Below, one piece after another: positions 43,203 through 55,376 of a stretch of 64,000 nt of DNA. A model generated the notes under the pieces. It made no database searches. It saw nothing but the letters and a program-made list of their open reading frames with translations, and was not told where the DNA came from. A program made the translations under genes and the position numbers. Origin of the DNA: CAWDDA01 sp963813345 (GTDB lineage: Bacteria; Acidobacteriota; Blastocatellia; RBC074); NCBI GenBank assembly GCA_963813345.1, contig CAWEYR010000007.1:11225-75224 (forward strand), written 5' to 3'. Each line of letters opens with the position of its first letter. The stretch's first letter is position 1.

Positions 43203-43836
43203 TTAAGGCAGACGCACAATGCCGCGCTGCAGAGCTGCGACTGTTGCTTGCGTGCGATCACTGACATTGAGACGACTGAGAATGATGTTCACATGCCATT
43301 TGACCGTCGCCTCGCTGATCCCGAGCTCGTCGCCGATCTCGCGGTTACTGCGGCCGTTGACGATCAACTCCAGAACTTCGAGCTCGCGGGCGCTCAGTTC
43401 CGAGTGCGGTGGGCGCTCAGCCAGACTCTTTGATACTGAAGCCGGGATGAATTTCAAGCCGGAATGCACCTTGCGAATCGCGCTGGCCAGGTCGTTATGC
43501 GACATGCCTTTCAACAGATAAGCCTGCGCGCCGGCTTCGAGTGCCCGATGTATGTCTTCATCACCCTCGTAAGTTGTGAGGACAATGAACCGGACCTTCG
43601 GATTCATTTTTCGAATCGCGCGAATCGCCTCGACGCCGCTCATTCCCGGGCAGCCGCAAATCCATAAGTACTACATCGGCAGCGTGGCGCGCGCAAACGG
43701 TACACGCCTCTTCGCCCGAACCGGCTTCTGCCACTACGACCATATCGGGTCGCAATCCTATGATGGCAGCCAGTCCGAAGCGCACGACGGGGTGATCGTC
43801 CACGAGGATGACGCGAATTGGAGCTGAATCAGACAT
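43203..43836 (-). CDS. NarL/LuxR-type response regulator, one frameshift
   Basis: The receiver domain starts IRVILVDDHPVVRFGLAAII with the phospho-Asp in VVLMDLRLPG. A shift near 43650 follows, then GVEAIRAIRKMNPKVRFIVL and the Lys of AYLLKGMSH. The LuxR helix-turn-helix is LSARELEVLELIVNGRSNRE and ISEATVKWHVNIILSRL. It is the probable partner of the kinase just downstream, and the gene order suggests one transcript. Confidence 0.9.
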
Positions 43837-43843
43837 AGCTCTG

Positions 43844-43958
43844 TATGGAGTTCGAGGGTACGTAGTACCGCCTTGAGCGCGGAATCTTCAGACGTGCGAA
43901 TGTCACTCTCTGAAGATTCGCGCCTGCAAGGCGGTACAACGCTACCCTGAACTCCATA
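43844..43958. repeat. Long palindrome, family P1
   Basis: Arms 43844-43892 and 43909-43958 pair over almost 50 bp with a few single-base differences (for example CTTGAGCGCGG against CGCGCCTGCAAG). The right arm abuts the stop codon of the next gene at 43959. Confidence 0.88.
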
Positions 43959-46047
43959 CTACCGCTCGACCTTGATTTCGTACCAGGTCGTGACTTGTTC
44001 TCCAAGCGACACTCTGAAGCCTTCCGGCGTTTTCGTGGCAGCCACCGGAACGCCTATGCGCTGCCCACGCCCATCGAGCGCGGCGATGGTCACGCCACGC
44101 GCAACCTCCAGGTTGCGTATTAACAACTGTCCCTTCACCGGCTCGATCAGCGTCGGCGAGGTTCCCCATTGCGTTAACACCGACCGCGTCTCATTCCATT
44201 CGGCGCCGCTATTCGTCACTGCCGCGCCTGCTGTCAGCAACATTCGGCTCGAACGCGCGATCGGTTTGTCATCAAGCGCACTCAGCGTCAGGCTCGCGAA
44301 TCGATTGTTAATCTCCGGCACAAGATGACGCAACTTCTTCCCGTGTGCTTTGACAAAGCCGATTTGAGCCTGCGTGCGCTCAGTGTCCACGGTGACGAGG
44401 CCGCCCACTCTCCTGTGATACCGACCAACTCAGTTCGTTGGTGTCTGACACTAACGGATCAGTATCGCGCCATTCAATCTTCTCCGTTGGTTTGCCGTCC
44501 AGCGTGGCAATGCGCGAGCCATGCCGCAAAGGCAGCGAGAGTGGAAAGCCGGGGGTGAAATACGGCCTCTCCTCCCGCGGCAAGCGCACGCTGTCCTGAA
44601 CCTGCCTGCGCGAATACGATCTTTCGACCACCTGCCGTGCCGCACGCACATCGCCGCGAACAAACATCAATGCTCCCGCTGCAAGCTGAGGCATCTTTAC
44701 CGGATTGTGCGAAATGTCAAAAGGGTCACCCATCTGTGGCTTCCATTCAGCCGTTGCTTTTGGCTCGAAGGTATACCAGAAGATGCCGTCCCAGTCCTGT
44801 AACGCCGCATACGCGGCCAGAATCGGAATTCCCTCTCTGGCATAGTCATTGGGAAACGGATTATTGACCTCGCTCACCGTGTAGGGCTTGCCAGCAAACG
44901 CCGTGCGCGAAAGCTCGACCACAGTCGAGTTGTTCGGGTCGTTGACCATTGGTGTGTTTGGGATGCCGCGCGGGCCCGGATGCTGCCAGTAAGTGTGCCC
45001 ATCCACAATATCCAGCAGCGATGTCGACGCCAGAAGCGGATAGCTGCTGCCGCTGTGGCTGTGATCCGCTGTAGCGACAAGAGGCGCTTTCACTTTGAGC
45101 GTATCCCTCAGGTAGGCCCGCATATCTTCGAAATAACGCCGCTCCATCTCCATGAAGAACTCGAGCTCAGTATAGAAACGCTCCGGAGGCGCGCTTGCAG
45201 TATCTCTTCCCTGCAACCGCGGAATGGGTTCACCAGCTTGAACACCGGCGATCGACTGCAGTCTTGTCAATTCGGCAGGGCTGCGTTTCTGCTTCAACCA
45301 TGCGTTGTAAATATCGAGCAGGTCTTTGTCGTAGGCAGGCGTAGGCGCGCGAAACCCGACGTAGAGCGCGTTTTCATTGAGTAGCTCGACGGTGGCAACC
45401 GCCGGTTCATTGCGGTATTCCGTCTTTGTGTACGGGTTCACGTGCGTCAGAAGTTGCCTGGCATAATCCTTCTGCAATTCGATCAGGCGCGTGTCGTAGA
45501 GAGTGATCCCTTTGCCCCAACGAATCTTGTCGGCATCTTTGACGCCATCACCGGCCTTGTACGACCTGCCGACATTCAAGTTCAGATTGGTGTAGATGCC
45601 GCGCTTTTTCAGCTCCGCGATCCAGAAATCGAGCCGATCGAGTTGTTGCGCGTCGAACGATCGTGTGTCATCGCGAGTTGAGTCAATTAACCCGCGCGGC
45701 GTGGCGAGGTCGAGAAAGTGCAGCCGCACACAGTTGACGCCAAATCGGGCCAATGTAGCTGCCCAGATGACAGCGTCTTCCTTCGATGGAAGCATCGTGG
45801 AGCCTTTGCTCCAATCCGTGATGTTGACACCCCAAAGTCGCAGCCGCTTGCCGTCGCCCGTGACCAGATGACCACCCGCGACTCGAACAAAGCCACTCTT
45901 TCCGGCGGGCGCGTCGAGCAAGGATGAAAGATCGATCACGGACGCCGCGCCGTTACGGTGATCGAGCACAAAAGGCTTCATCCCCGTGTCAGGCACGGAT
46001 TGCAGGGTCAATGCAGAGATAAGAATAATCAGGAATAAGTTATGCAT
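43959..46047 (-). CDS. GH5-like secreted glycoside hydrolase, one frameshift
   Basis: This is an exported TIM-barrel protein. The start at 46047 (MHNLFLIILISALTLQS) gives a signal peptide; the longer open frame upstream runs through a palindrome and is rejected. GKRLRLWGVNITDW and FGVNCVRLHFLD are typical of GH5-like barrels. LLNENALYVGF would hold the acid/base Glu and YTVSEVNNPFPNDY the nucleophile Glu. A shift near 44390 separates a C-terminal beta domain (EQVTTWYEIKVER). The substrate is a beta-glycan by analogy only. The propeller sensor kinase nearby could control it. Confidence 0.7.
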
Positions 46048-46123
46048 AGCAGTTTGCGAGCCTCCGGAGTGGACCCGAAGTATAAGGAAACCAATCCAGC
46101 TGATCACCAAACAAAAGTTGGGT

Positions 46124-46272
46124 GCCTGGGAGCGCCGCCTGGGAGCGCCGGCCTCCGGCCGGCCCCGAGCCGCGAAGCGTGCGAGTCGTCGGCACGAGTC
46201 CTTGTGCTGAAGACTCGCACGCTTCGCGGCTCGGGGCCGGTCGGAGGCCGGCGCTCCCAGGCGCGGCGCTCC
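46124..46272. repeat. Composite palindrome, family P2
   Basis: Core arms with GAGCCGCGAAGCGTGCGAGT and complement are flanked by GGGAGCGCCGGCCTCC and its complement. Outer bases AAAGTTGGGTG (46113) and CAACTTTCGTTGGG (46290) form a further, looser pair. It lies between divergent genes, where both promoters must be. Confidence 0.87.
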
Positions 46273-46455
46273 GCCAATTCTTGACCCCCCAACTTTCGTT
46301 GGGTGTCCAAATCGTCGAATGCCACTACAATCGGGCTCAGCTGGGATAAGTCTCAAACCTGCGGTGTGTTTCAAAAGTCCACTGAGTCTGCTTCAAAGCT
46401 CAGGCAATGTACCGCGCTCAAAGCCAAATTCTGTTGGTTGAGGAGGATGCCTACC

Positions 46456-49400
46456 ATGAGAGTCGTACTGGCTACGCTATCTCTGTTATTGCTGACGACA
46501 GCGACGCTTGCCCAGAGTGATCGCGGGACGATCACGGGCACGATAAAAGACCCGGCAGATGCCGTGGTTGTAGGCGCCACCGTCATCGCCCGGAACCTTG
46601 GAACTGGCGCGGAGCACAGGACCGTGACTACGGAGACCGGCAACTACACGCTCTCCTCGCTCCCGGCCGGTGAGTATGAGCTGCAAGTCGAGACGGCAGG
46701 TTTCAAGAAGTATGTTTCCCAGGGTGTAAGAGTGCAGCTCAATCAGACGACTCGGATCAATGCAACGCTCGAGGTTGGTTCGGCGTCCGACACGGTTATG
46801 GTCACCGGTCAGTCACCGTTGCTGAAGACTGAGAATGCAGAACAGAGCACCAACATCAGCGGCGAGCTGTTCAATTCGCTGCCGCTCAATTTTGCCGCAA
46901 CCAACGCGATACGCGGCTGGTTGAGTTTTATTCAGCTTGCCCCCGGCGTGTCCGGCACTACTCAAACAGCGAGCGTCAACGGGGCGCCGGCTGGTTCATT
47001 CAAGATCTATCTCGAAGGCCAGGATGTGACCAGCACCAACGACACGGTGTGGACAAGCACGGTCGCAGCCGCCTCAGTCGAAACCATCGGCGAATTCTCG
47101 ATACAGACTAACAATTTCGCTCCTGAGTTTGGCCAGGTACTCGGCGGTGTGTTCAACTTCACAACCAAGTCGGGCACGAACCAGTTTCACGGAAGTGCAT
47201 ACGAGTATCTGACCAATGAATACTTCAACGCCTACCGTCCTCTCTCGACTCCTTTCGCCTCGAGTCCGCGCCCGGCAAAGTCACTCGACCGGAAACACGA
47301 TTACGGATTCTCGATTGGAGGGCCAATCTGGATACCGGAGAAAGTCTTCGGACCGGCGAGCTATGATGGCCGTAACAAGACATTCTTCTTCTTCAATATT
47401 GAAAGGTACCGCAATGTCACGCGCTCGTCGGGGAGCCTCGCAACCGTGCCGACAGAAGCTTACCGGCGTGGTGATTTCAGTGCAGCGCTGACCGGACGCC
47501 AGCTGGGGACGGACGTGCTCGGCCGTCCGATCATGGAGAATGCGATCTATGATCCACGCACGACTCGCACGGTGACTGTCAATGGCACGCAAAGCATCGT
47601 CCGCGATCCGTTCCCGAACAATGTGATTCCGATTTCATTGCTCGACCCGGTAGCGCTCAGAATTCAGGACATGATCCCGAGACCGGACAATAACGAGCTG
47701 CTCAACAACTGGGACCCGAGGATTCCGAACCAGCGCTATCAGCAGATACCGAGCGTTAAGATAGATCACAGCTTCAACGAACGGTCCAAACTTTCGGGTT
47801 ACTGGTCGCTTGAAGACACAACGCAGATTACGGGCGCTGATGGTTTGCCGATTCCGATTACCGGACGTCGCGATCAGGAGATCTACGGCCATACCGTGCG
47901 GATAAATCTGGACCAGACACTGACGCCCACATTCCTGCTTCATCTGGGAGCGGGCTACCTGCGTTTTCACAACCCTGACAGCGCGCCTGAAGAGGTGATC
48001 ACCTACGATGCGGTTGGTGGAATCGGCTTCAAAGGCGCGTCGACCGTTCCATCCGGCTTCCCGAGGATCGTCGGACCAGGTCTCGGCAATCTTCAGGGCA
48101 ACCGCGGCGGCATGAGCGCCATGGGACCGACGCAGGCCAACAAGTTCTGGAATGACAAGCTGACTGCAGTTGCCAACGCGAGCTGGATTCGTGGCAACCA
48201 CAGCTACAAATTCGGCGGGGAATTCAAGCAGGAGGTATGGAGCGACGTCAACTTCACCGCAGCTCAGGGACGCGTCGCATTCAGCGAAGCTCAGACCGCT
48301 TTGCCATATCTGCAGAATACTACGGTGGGCGGTGGAAGCATCGGCTATCGCTACGCAAGTTTCCTGCTGGGTCATGGAATCACTGGCACCGTCTCCGCAA
48401 CAAAGCAGATACAGTGGCGAAAGAAGGCTATCAGCCTCTACGGTCAGGATTTCTGGAAGATCACACCGAAGCTGACGATGTCTTACGGAGTGCGTTGGGA
48501 CTACGCCGGACAGGGCAACGAGCTTCATCACCGCGCGAGCCAGATCGGATTGACGACGCCGAACCCATCTGCTGGAGGATTGCCCGGCGCATTTATTTAC
48601 GAAGGCGATGGGGACAAGCGATGCAACTGCTCATTCACTGACACCTACCCTTATGCCTTTGGGCCGCGGATCGGCATCGCATATCAATTCAATCCGAAGA
48701 CAGTGTTGCGTGCCGGGTGGGGTGTCAGCTACAGCCAGCTGGGCAATTGGTGGTATGTCACAGGCGGCTCGCCGACACTTGGGCTCGGTTTCAATTCGAT
48801 TGATTTCAGCAATCCGGCGTTCGGACAGCCGGCGGTCCTGCTCAAGGATGGGCTGATTTACAATTCGGCAGACCTTTACACGGCGAGCCTTGATCCTGGC
48901 ATCCGGCCGCTGCCCGGGCAGACGAGCAGTTTCGGCGACTTCTGGTGGGGCGTCATTCAGGATCGCAACGGTGGCCGTCCAGGGCGTGTCAACCAATGGA
49001 ATGTCGCGGTGCAGCGCGAGCTTTTCAGGAATCTCGTAGTCGAGATCGCCTACGTTGGCAATCGAGGCGTCTGGCTCGAGGCGAACGAGCTTGTCAACGT
49101 GAATGCCATAAACCCCACGCGCCTGCGTGCCCTCGGCATTGATATAACAAATGCTGCTGACCGCACGTTGCTGACTTCGCGCATCGATTCGGCGTTGGCA
49201 GCACAGCGCGGCTTCAAAGCGCCGTATGCGGGCTTCCCGGGGAGCGCAACTGTGGCGCAGTCGCTGCGTCCGTTCCCGCAGTTCAACGACAGGCTGGGTG
49301 TGCGCTGGGCACCGCTTGGTAACAACTGGTACGACTCGCTGCAGGTGACTTTGACCAAGCGTTACTCGCAAGGACTCGAGATGTCGGCAGCCTACACGTG

Positions 49401-50104
49401 GCAAAAGGAACTGGTGCTCGGAAGCGGCGGCAATCCGGGACTGTCCGGACCAGCCACTAACAATGTTTTCGATCGAGACTCGCAGAAGTCGCTCGCTGGG
49501 AGCTCACAGCCGCACATCTTCGTAGCCGGCTTCAGCTACACCACACCCCGCTGGGGCGAGAACGCGTGGGTAAGGCAGTTGCTTGGCAACTGGACGATTG
49601 GCGGATTGGTGCGCTACGCGAGTGGCGCGTTGATCCAGACGCCCAACTCCAACAACAATCTTGCAGTCGCTGCTCGGGCAGGGTGTTACTACGCGCCGGA
49701 ACCGCGTCGAGGGACAGCCGCTATTCCTGAATGACCCGAATTGCAAATGCATTGATCCGCGACAGAATCTCGTATTGAACCCTGCGGCCTGGTCTGACGC
49801 GGCGCCGGGGACATTCGGTTCTTCACCCGGGTTCTATAATGACTATCGCTGGCAGCGCCAGGTATCGGAGAATCTGAACATTGGACGCCGATTCCCGATC
49901 AAGGAAGGAATGGCGTTCGAGTTGCGCGGGGAATTTTTCAATGTGTTCAACCGGCTGAATCTGCCTGGGCCGGCATCCGGCAATCCGACAGCTTCGGTGA
50001 CGCGGAACGCGGCAGGCGAATTGAGCGGCGGGTTCGGCTACATCAACCCGAACAACGTTGGCGGCCAGCGTAACGTTCAGCTCGTAGCGCGGTTCGAGTT
50101 CTGA
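46456..50104 (+). CDS. TonB-dependent receptor, Oar-like with carboxypeptidase-regulatory domain, one frameshift
   Basis: This is an outer-membrane transporter of about 1215 residues. The start at 46456 is placed 9 bp after AGGAGG (46441-46446). A signal peptide (VVLATLSLLLLTTATLAQ) is followed by a CarboxypepD_reg domain (GTITGTIKDPADAVVVGATV, SSLPAGEYELQVETAGFK), a plug (APGVSGTTQTASVNG) and a large beta-barrel ending in Phe (LVARFEF), the usual assembly signal. A shift near 49685 separates the last 140 residues. This type is expanded in Acidobacteriota; large peptides or glycans are suspected substrates. Confidence 0.92.
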
Positions 50105-50138
50105 TACTTGCGTCGCCGTGCGCGACAAGGCTAAGCCT

Positions 50139-50181
50139 AAAGCTTGAAACTCGAACCTCTTCGTTCAAGTTCAAGCTTTTT
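50139..50181 (+). terminator. Probable rho-independent terminator
   Basis: The hairpin AAAGCTTGAAACTCGAAC / GTTCAAGTTCAAGC is followed by TTTTT, 35 bp after the receptor stop. Stem mismatches make it imperfect. Confidence 0.6.
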
Positions 50182-50202
50182 GCTCCTGCTCCGACCATCG
50201 GC

Positions 50203-52400
50203 ATGGAGGCAGTTTTGATTCAGCCCGCACGACGCCGCGGAATGAAAGTCCTGCTGCTCGTCTGCTTCGTGTTCTGCCTCACGGGCGCTCAGCTTAGCTC
50301 ATCTGATCCAACTGGATACGTGGATTCGGGTGCCTGCGTCACATGCCATAAAGAAATTGCAGAGAGCTACGCTCGAACTGCGATGGCGCGAACATTCGGC
50401 GTCGTGCAGACAGGAAGTGAGTTTCCTGAACTCAAAGGCGGCAGCTTTCACCACGCTGCGTCTGACGAACACTTCACCGTATATCAGCGCGACGGCAAGC
50501 CCTACCTCAAACGCCATCAAATCGGTTTTGACGGGGCAGTGACTAATATCCTCGATGCGCGGATCGATTACTGGTTTGGTTCAGGCAACCATGCGCGCAG
50601 CTATATCAGCCGGACAAAGTTAGGAGAGTTGATTGAACTGCCGCTGACCTGGTATGCGGAGCAAGGTGGCTATTGGGCGATGAGTCCAGGCTTTGACCGT
50701 CCCGATCACGGGGGCTTCAGCCGAAAGCTCAGCCATAAGTGTATGGCGTGCCACAACGGCAATATTCAGATATCTGCAGAGGACTCTGCTGAGGGAGGCC
50801 TTGCCGGACACCGCTTTCCATCGCGATTGCCCGAAGGCATTGATTGCCAGCGATGTCACGGGCCGGGTCAGGCGCATCTTGCTGCTGTAAGCCAGGGATT
50901 GCCGCCTGAGCGAGTGCGAAGTGCGATCATCAATCCGGCGCGACTCACGCCCGAGCGGCGGATGGAAGTCTGCATGCAGTGCCATCTCGAAACCACAAGC
51001 TTGCGACTTCCGGCCTCACTGTTGCGCACGGGGCGTGGCGTCTTTTCATATCGCCCGGGCGAACCGCTGTCTGAATACATCCTTCATTTTGATCGCGCGA
51101 CAACGAGTCACGAAGGCAAAGAATGGCCTGAAGACGCACCTGAATTTGTCAGTGCAGCATACCGTCTGCGCCAGTCGGCCTGCTACATAAAGAGTAATGG
51201 CACGCTCACGTGCACGACGTGTCATAACCCACACGAACCATCGGCGGCTCCAAGTGCGCTCAGACGCTACACGAACGCTTGTCTTGGTTGTCATAAGGCG
51301 GCGGTCGAGCAGTTGACAGTGTCACGTCGTCATCCGGAATCGCAGGATTGCGCCTCCTGTCACATGCCCAAACGGCGGCCCAACGGATGCGATCCATACG
51401 CGGATCACGGATCACTTCATCCGACGGCTCCCGAAGAACTGAGCAACCCGAACCGACATTTGAGAAGCACGATGGCAACACGCCTCCCTATCGCGGCCGC
51501 GTTCAACTTTACTATCCATCAAAGCTCGACAAGGCGCCGGAGCGCGAACTCTATCTGGCGCTCGCGCAGGTGAAGCACGATGCGAATCTCGATGAGGGAC
51601 TGCGCGAGTTGGAAGCGGCGATCACTCGACACAAGCCAGCGCACGCTGAGTTCTACTTTGAATTGGCTGAAGCGTACCGGCGGTCGGGAAAGCTCGCTCA
51701 AGCCATTCCCTTCTACGAACAATCGGCTGCGCGTACGCCCGGTGATTGGCGGTATCCGTACAGGCTAGGTACGGCGCTTGTCGCCGCTGGACAAGCCGCG
51801 CGCGCCGGACTCGCACTGGAACGCGCGCGATCGCTCGCGCCGCGTGAACCCGCCGTGCTCGAAGCCATCGCGAACCTGCTGGCGAGTCAGGGGAAATTGC
51901 TGGACGCGGTTGCGACGCTTCAAGACGGCACTTGCAGCGGAACCCGAAGCCGCAAATCTACAGAACGCTCTCGGAGCACGACTGCTGCAACTCAACGACT
52001 CAAAGGGCGCCGAAGCAGGCCTGGCGCGAAGCGGTACGCTTGCGGCCCGAAGCTGGAGCGATGCGACTGAATCTGGCCAATCTACTTGCGAGCAAAGGCC
52101 AGTTTCATGAAGCGCAGTATCATTTCAAGGCTGCTCGTTCGAAGCGCTCCCCAATTCGCAGATGCCCACATGGCTTATGCGATAGCGCTTCAGGCGCACG
52201 GCGATGCAGCGCATGCCGAACATCATTTTCGGGAGGCAATCAGACTCGCGCCGGATTTTTTCGAAGCACATCTTCGACTCGGACAGTTGCTTCGTGCGCG
52301 CGGCGATGTGGTGCGTGCGGCTCCTTATTTGCAAAAGGCCGCTCAGAGTCCTGAGCCTCGTGTCCGCGACAGAGCTCGCGAGTTATTGAAAGCAAAATAA
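50203..52400 (+). CDS. Seven-heme cytochrome c with C-terminal TPRs, frameshifted
   Basis: This is an exported electron-transfer protein. A signal peptide (VLLLVCFVFCLTGA) is followed by seven CxxCH heme sites: CVTCH, CMACH, CQRCH, CMQCH, CTTCH, CLGCH and CASCH. After DHFIRRLPK a TPR array follows (RELYLALAQVKHDANLDEGL, FYFELAEAYRRSGKLAQAIP, EAHLRLGQLLRARGDVVRA). Shifts lie near 51375, 51435, 51920, 52010 and 52140. The start may be 50203 or the ATG at 50242. The role is unknown; the heme-TPR fusion occurs in other Acidobacteria and Planctomycetes. Confidence 0.85.
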
Positions 52401-52404
52401 CTCA

Positions 52405-52803
52405 TTACGGATTCGTGTCAATTGTGTAATCGAAGTCGTAGTAGTGTTTGCCGTCGGTAATCCTGATTGACATCCGGCCCTTCAGCCCCGCTAACTGGCC
52501 GGTGCCGGAATCCGGCACCACCGTAACCGACAGCTCTGACTGACCACGATTCATAGTGCCGCTGTGCTGCAACACAAACGTTCCCTTGCGACCTCCGAGC
52601 GTTGCATTCACTTTCTCGATCGCAACATAGCCTGCCGAGTCCTTGATCGCCGTGGTTGCACTCAGCATCTGGCCAACGCTTGTCCCGGCAAGATCTCCGT
52701 GGAAATTCTTGTCGATCGTCATTCGGCCGAGGTTCGCGTCCCCCATTCCGTCGTCCTTTGGGGTCAGCTTCACATCAAAGGTACCGCTCGCCCGCGTAGT
52801 CAT
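52405..52803 (-). CDS. DUF3224 family protein
   Basis: This is a small single-domain beta-barrel-like protein (allene-oxide-cyclase-like fold in the family): RASGTFDVKLTPKDD, GRMTIDKNFHGDL, AGYVAIEKVNATLGGRKGTF and LKGRMSIRITDGKHYYDFDY. The start at 52803 has a GAGGGA site about 8 bp upstream. It is intact. It ends the coupled minus-strand operon that begins with the AraC gene. Confidence 0.85.
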   Translation of the reverse strand: MTTRASGTFDVKLTPKDDGMGDANLGRMTIDKNFHGDLAGTSVGQMLSATTAIKDSAGYVAIEKVNATLGGRKGTFVLQHSGTMNRGQSELSVTVVPDSGTGQLAGLKGRMSIRITDGKHYYDFDYTIDTNP

Positions 52804-52924
52804 AGCTTTCTCCCTCATCAAGCCGGTCGAAATTTCGCTCGAAGTTGTTCGGAGGAGCTTCGTGTAACGCCAGCGATGCAAGCGCCACCGCCAGACAGAA
52901 CGGTGCAATCAGTACTGCTTTCAT
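52775..52924 (-). CDS. Small possible secreted peptide, 49 codons
   Basis: An ATG overlaps the stop of the membrane-protein gene (ATGA). It encodes a hydrophobic leader MKAVLIAPFCLAVALASLAL, then an acidic tail (ERNFDRLDEGESYDYAGER). Its end overlaps the DUF3224 start by 29 bp. It could be a real coupled small protein or the leader of a mis-sequenced gene. I recognise no family. Confidence 0.35.
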   Translation of the reverse strand: MKAVLIAPFCLAVALASLALHEAPPNNFERNFDRLDEGESYDYAGERYL

Positions 52925-53376
52925 TTCAGGTACCTGCGCGCTGCTATGGCGATTGGCAAGCCTACGCACAATATGTGCACGACGAGTCCTGTCACCACCG
53001 ACTGCCATGCAAAGCTTATTTTGAACGGAACGGCTGAGAGCGGTAACACAATGACTTGCATAAACCAGTAGACTGCGATGCCGTATAGTGCTCCGCTAAC
53101 GACAGTGAATTCTGTCAGCAGTGGCAATCTTCGGCTGGCAGTTACATAGACAGCCGCGGCGGTTAAGGCAATCAAAAAGTGCAAGGCAATACCAATTGCG
53201 GCCATTCCATAACCGCCTTGAAATGCGCGCGCTCCGGCGACACCGCTGGCTACCGACTGAGCTATCCGCATTGGAGTCACGCCGCGCGGCGCGTTCGATA
53301 CGCACGCGCCGATGAAGTCGAGCACTCCGGCACTCAAGCCTCCCACAAGAATCGCATGCAAATAAGAGGGTTTCAT
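52921..53376 (-). CDS. Small integral membrane protein, about four TM helices
   Basis: This 151-residue protein has about four hydrophobic helices (HAILVGGLSAGVLDFIGACV, ALHFLIALTAAAVYVTA, VVSGALYGIAVYWFMQVIVL, WQSVVTGLVVHILCVGLPIA). The raw frame joins it to the AraC gene. Removing one base near 53390 gives the regulator a normal ending LLTEIWIPIR and TGA at 53373-53375, which overlaps this ATG. I therefore call a separate, coupled gene. The family resembles small DUF1440/DUF6789-type membrane proteins, but I am not sure. Confidence 0.65.
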   Translation of the reverse strand: MKPSYLHAILVGGLSAGVLDFIGACVSNAPRGVTPMRIAQSVASGVAGARAFQGGYGMAAIGIALHFLIALTAAAVYVTASRRLPLLTEFTVVSGALYGIAVYWFMQVIVLPLSAVPFKISFAWQSVVTGLVVHILCVGLPIAIAARRYLK

Positions 53377-54234
53377 CGAATTGGTATCCAGATCTTCTGT
53401 CAACAACTCGTCGGGTGGCGTTCCACTCGCGTTATTGCGGTAGACCTCGAACGGCACGGCGTCGCGCGGATCGTGTCCTGAAGTTGGAAGCCAGTCGCGG
53501 TACAGGCGGTTCCAGCTTTGCCACAGCGTTTCGTACGAGCCCTGATGCAGCGTCACCGCCCACCTGCCACCCGGAATCATGACGCGATCAACCTCTGAAT
53601 TCATTTCCGGCAAAACACCTTCATAGAAAAACCCTGCCTGGTAGCGCGCCTCGGCATCCGGCGCCATCCCAGCCTCGTCCGGACACATTCCAATGCGTTC
53701 TCGAATGGCCGGCCAGCCGTTCACCCGTTTGATCTCGCGCGTTAGAACGCCAAAGGCATCGCGCGCCGCAAGGTTGAAATTCTGATCAACCATACCTTTG
53801 CGTTCGACAATGACGGCGCTACGCGGTCGAGATCTCCGGATCGTCGCCTCCGATGAACTCCTTCTCGCCGACTGCGGGCGAGGCGGCGGAAGGAGTAGCG
53901 GGTTCTGGTCGCGTCGATATTCGCTCGGCGTACAATTGAAGTGCTTCCTGAAGGCGCGTGACAGTGACGAGCCGGAATCAAAGCCGCATTCGAGTGCAAT
54001 CTCGGTAAGTGAGAATTTGCCCTCGTTGATCAGTTCAAGCGCGCGTAGTAACTTGCGCCGCTGCAGGAAGGCAAACATCGTCTCACCCGTAAGCGCGCGA
54101 AAGATGCGATGAAAGTGAAAGGCTGAAATTCCGGCGAGCTCTGCCAGAGTCTGAGTAGTCCATTCGCCGTCAGGATTGCGAATGATGGCCTTGATTACCT
54201 GGTTGATCCGGTCGCGATATTCCTGCTCAAGCAC
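53373..54234 (-). CDS. AraC-type regulator with GyrI-like effector domain
   Basis: The N-terminal 110 residues are an AraC/XylS DNA-binding domain with both helix-turn-helices (TTQTLAELAGISAFHFHRIF, LTEIALECGFDSGSSLSRAF, NCTPSEYRR). After a Pro/Arg linker comes a GyrI-like small-molecule-binding domain (GMCPDEAG, GRWAVTLHQGSYETLWQSWN). It resembles Rob/SoxS-type drug-responsive regulators. A one-base insertion near 53390 hides its natural stop. It leads a minus-strand operon with the membrane protein and DUF3224 genes, which it may control. Confidence 0.88.
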
Positions 54235-54380
54235 GCCGAAAGCTTATCACCCGCGGTTTCGGCATGCTTGGCAAATCTTGCGGTACCAATTTGGAGTGCG
54301 GCGGTGACCAACAACGGGAAGGCGAATAGCTTCGTAGACCCGCCCTACGGCATGATACATGACGTAAACAGGAGGTGTGT
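54235..54380. other. Divergent intergenic region with P3 half copy
   Basis: TTTGGAGTGCGGCGG at about 54291 equals the start of a P3 palindrome, but the other arm is missing. Promoters for the AraC gene and the TIM-barrel gene should lie here; I cannot define the boxes. Confidence 0.5.
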
Positions 54381-55232
<852 letters not shown>

Positions 55233-55376
55233 TGGTCTACTCCCGATAACGGCAATCAAAAGCATCTAATAGGTGACACGTCGAGTTTGACGTTTGAAAG
55301 CACTTGAGTAAATGTGCCGGTACGATTGTATCGAACTCACTAATCGAACTCGCTCTGCCCTCACGGCCACTATGCT

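Noticed and set aside
44380..46374. The longer 664-codon start of the GH5-like gene
   Set aside because: Its first 109 codons read through the P2 palindrome at 46124-46272. The signal peptide at 46047 is a natural start.
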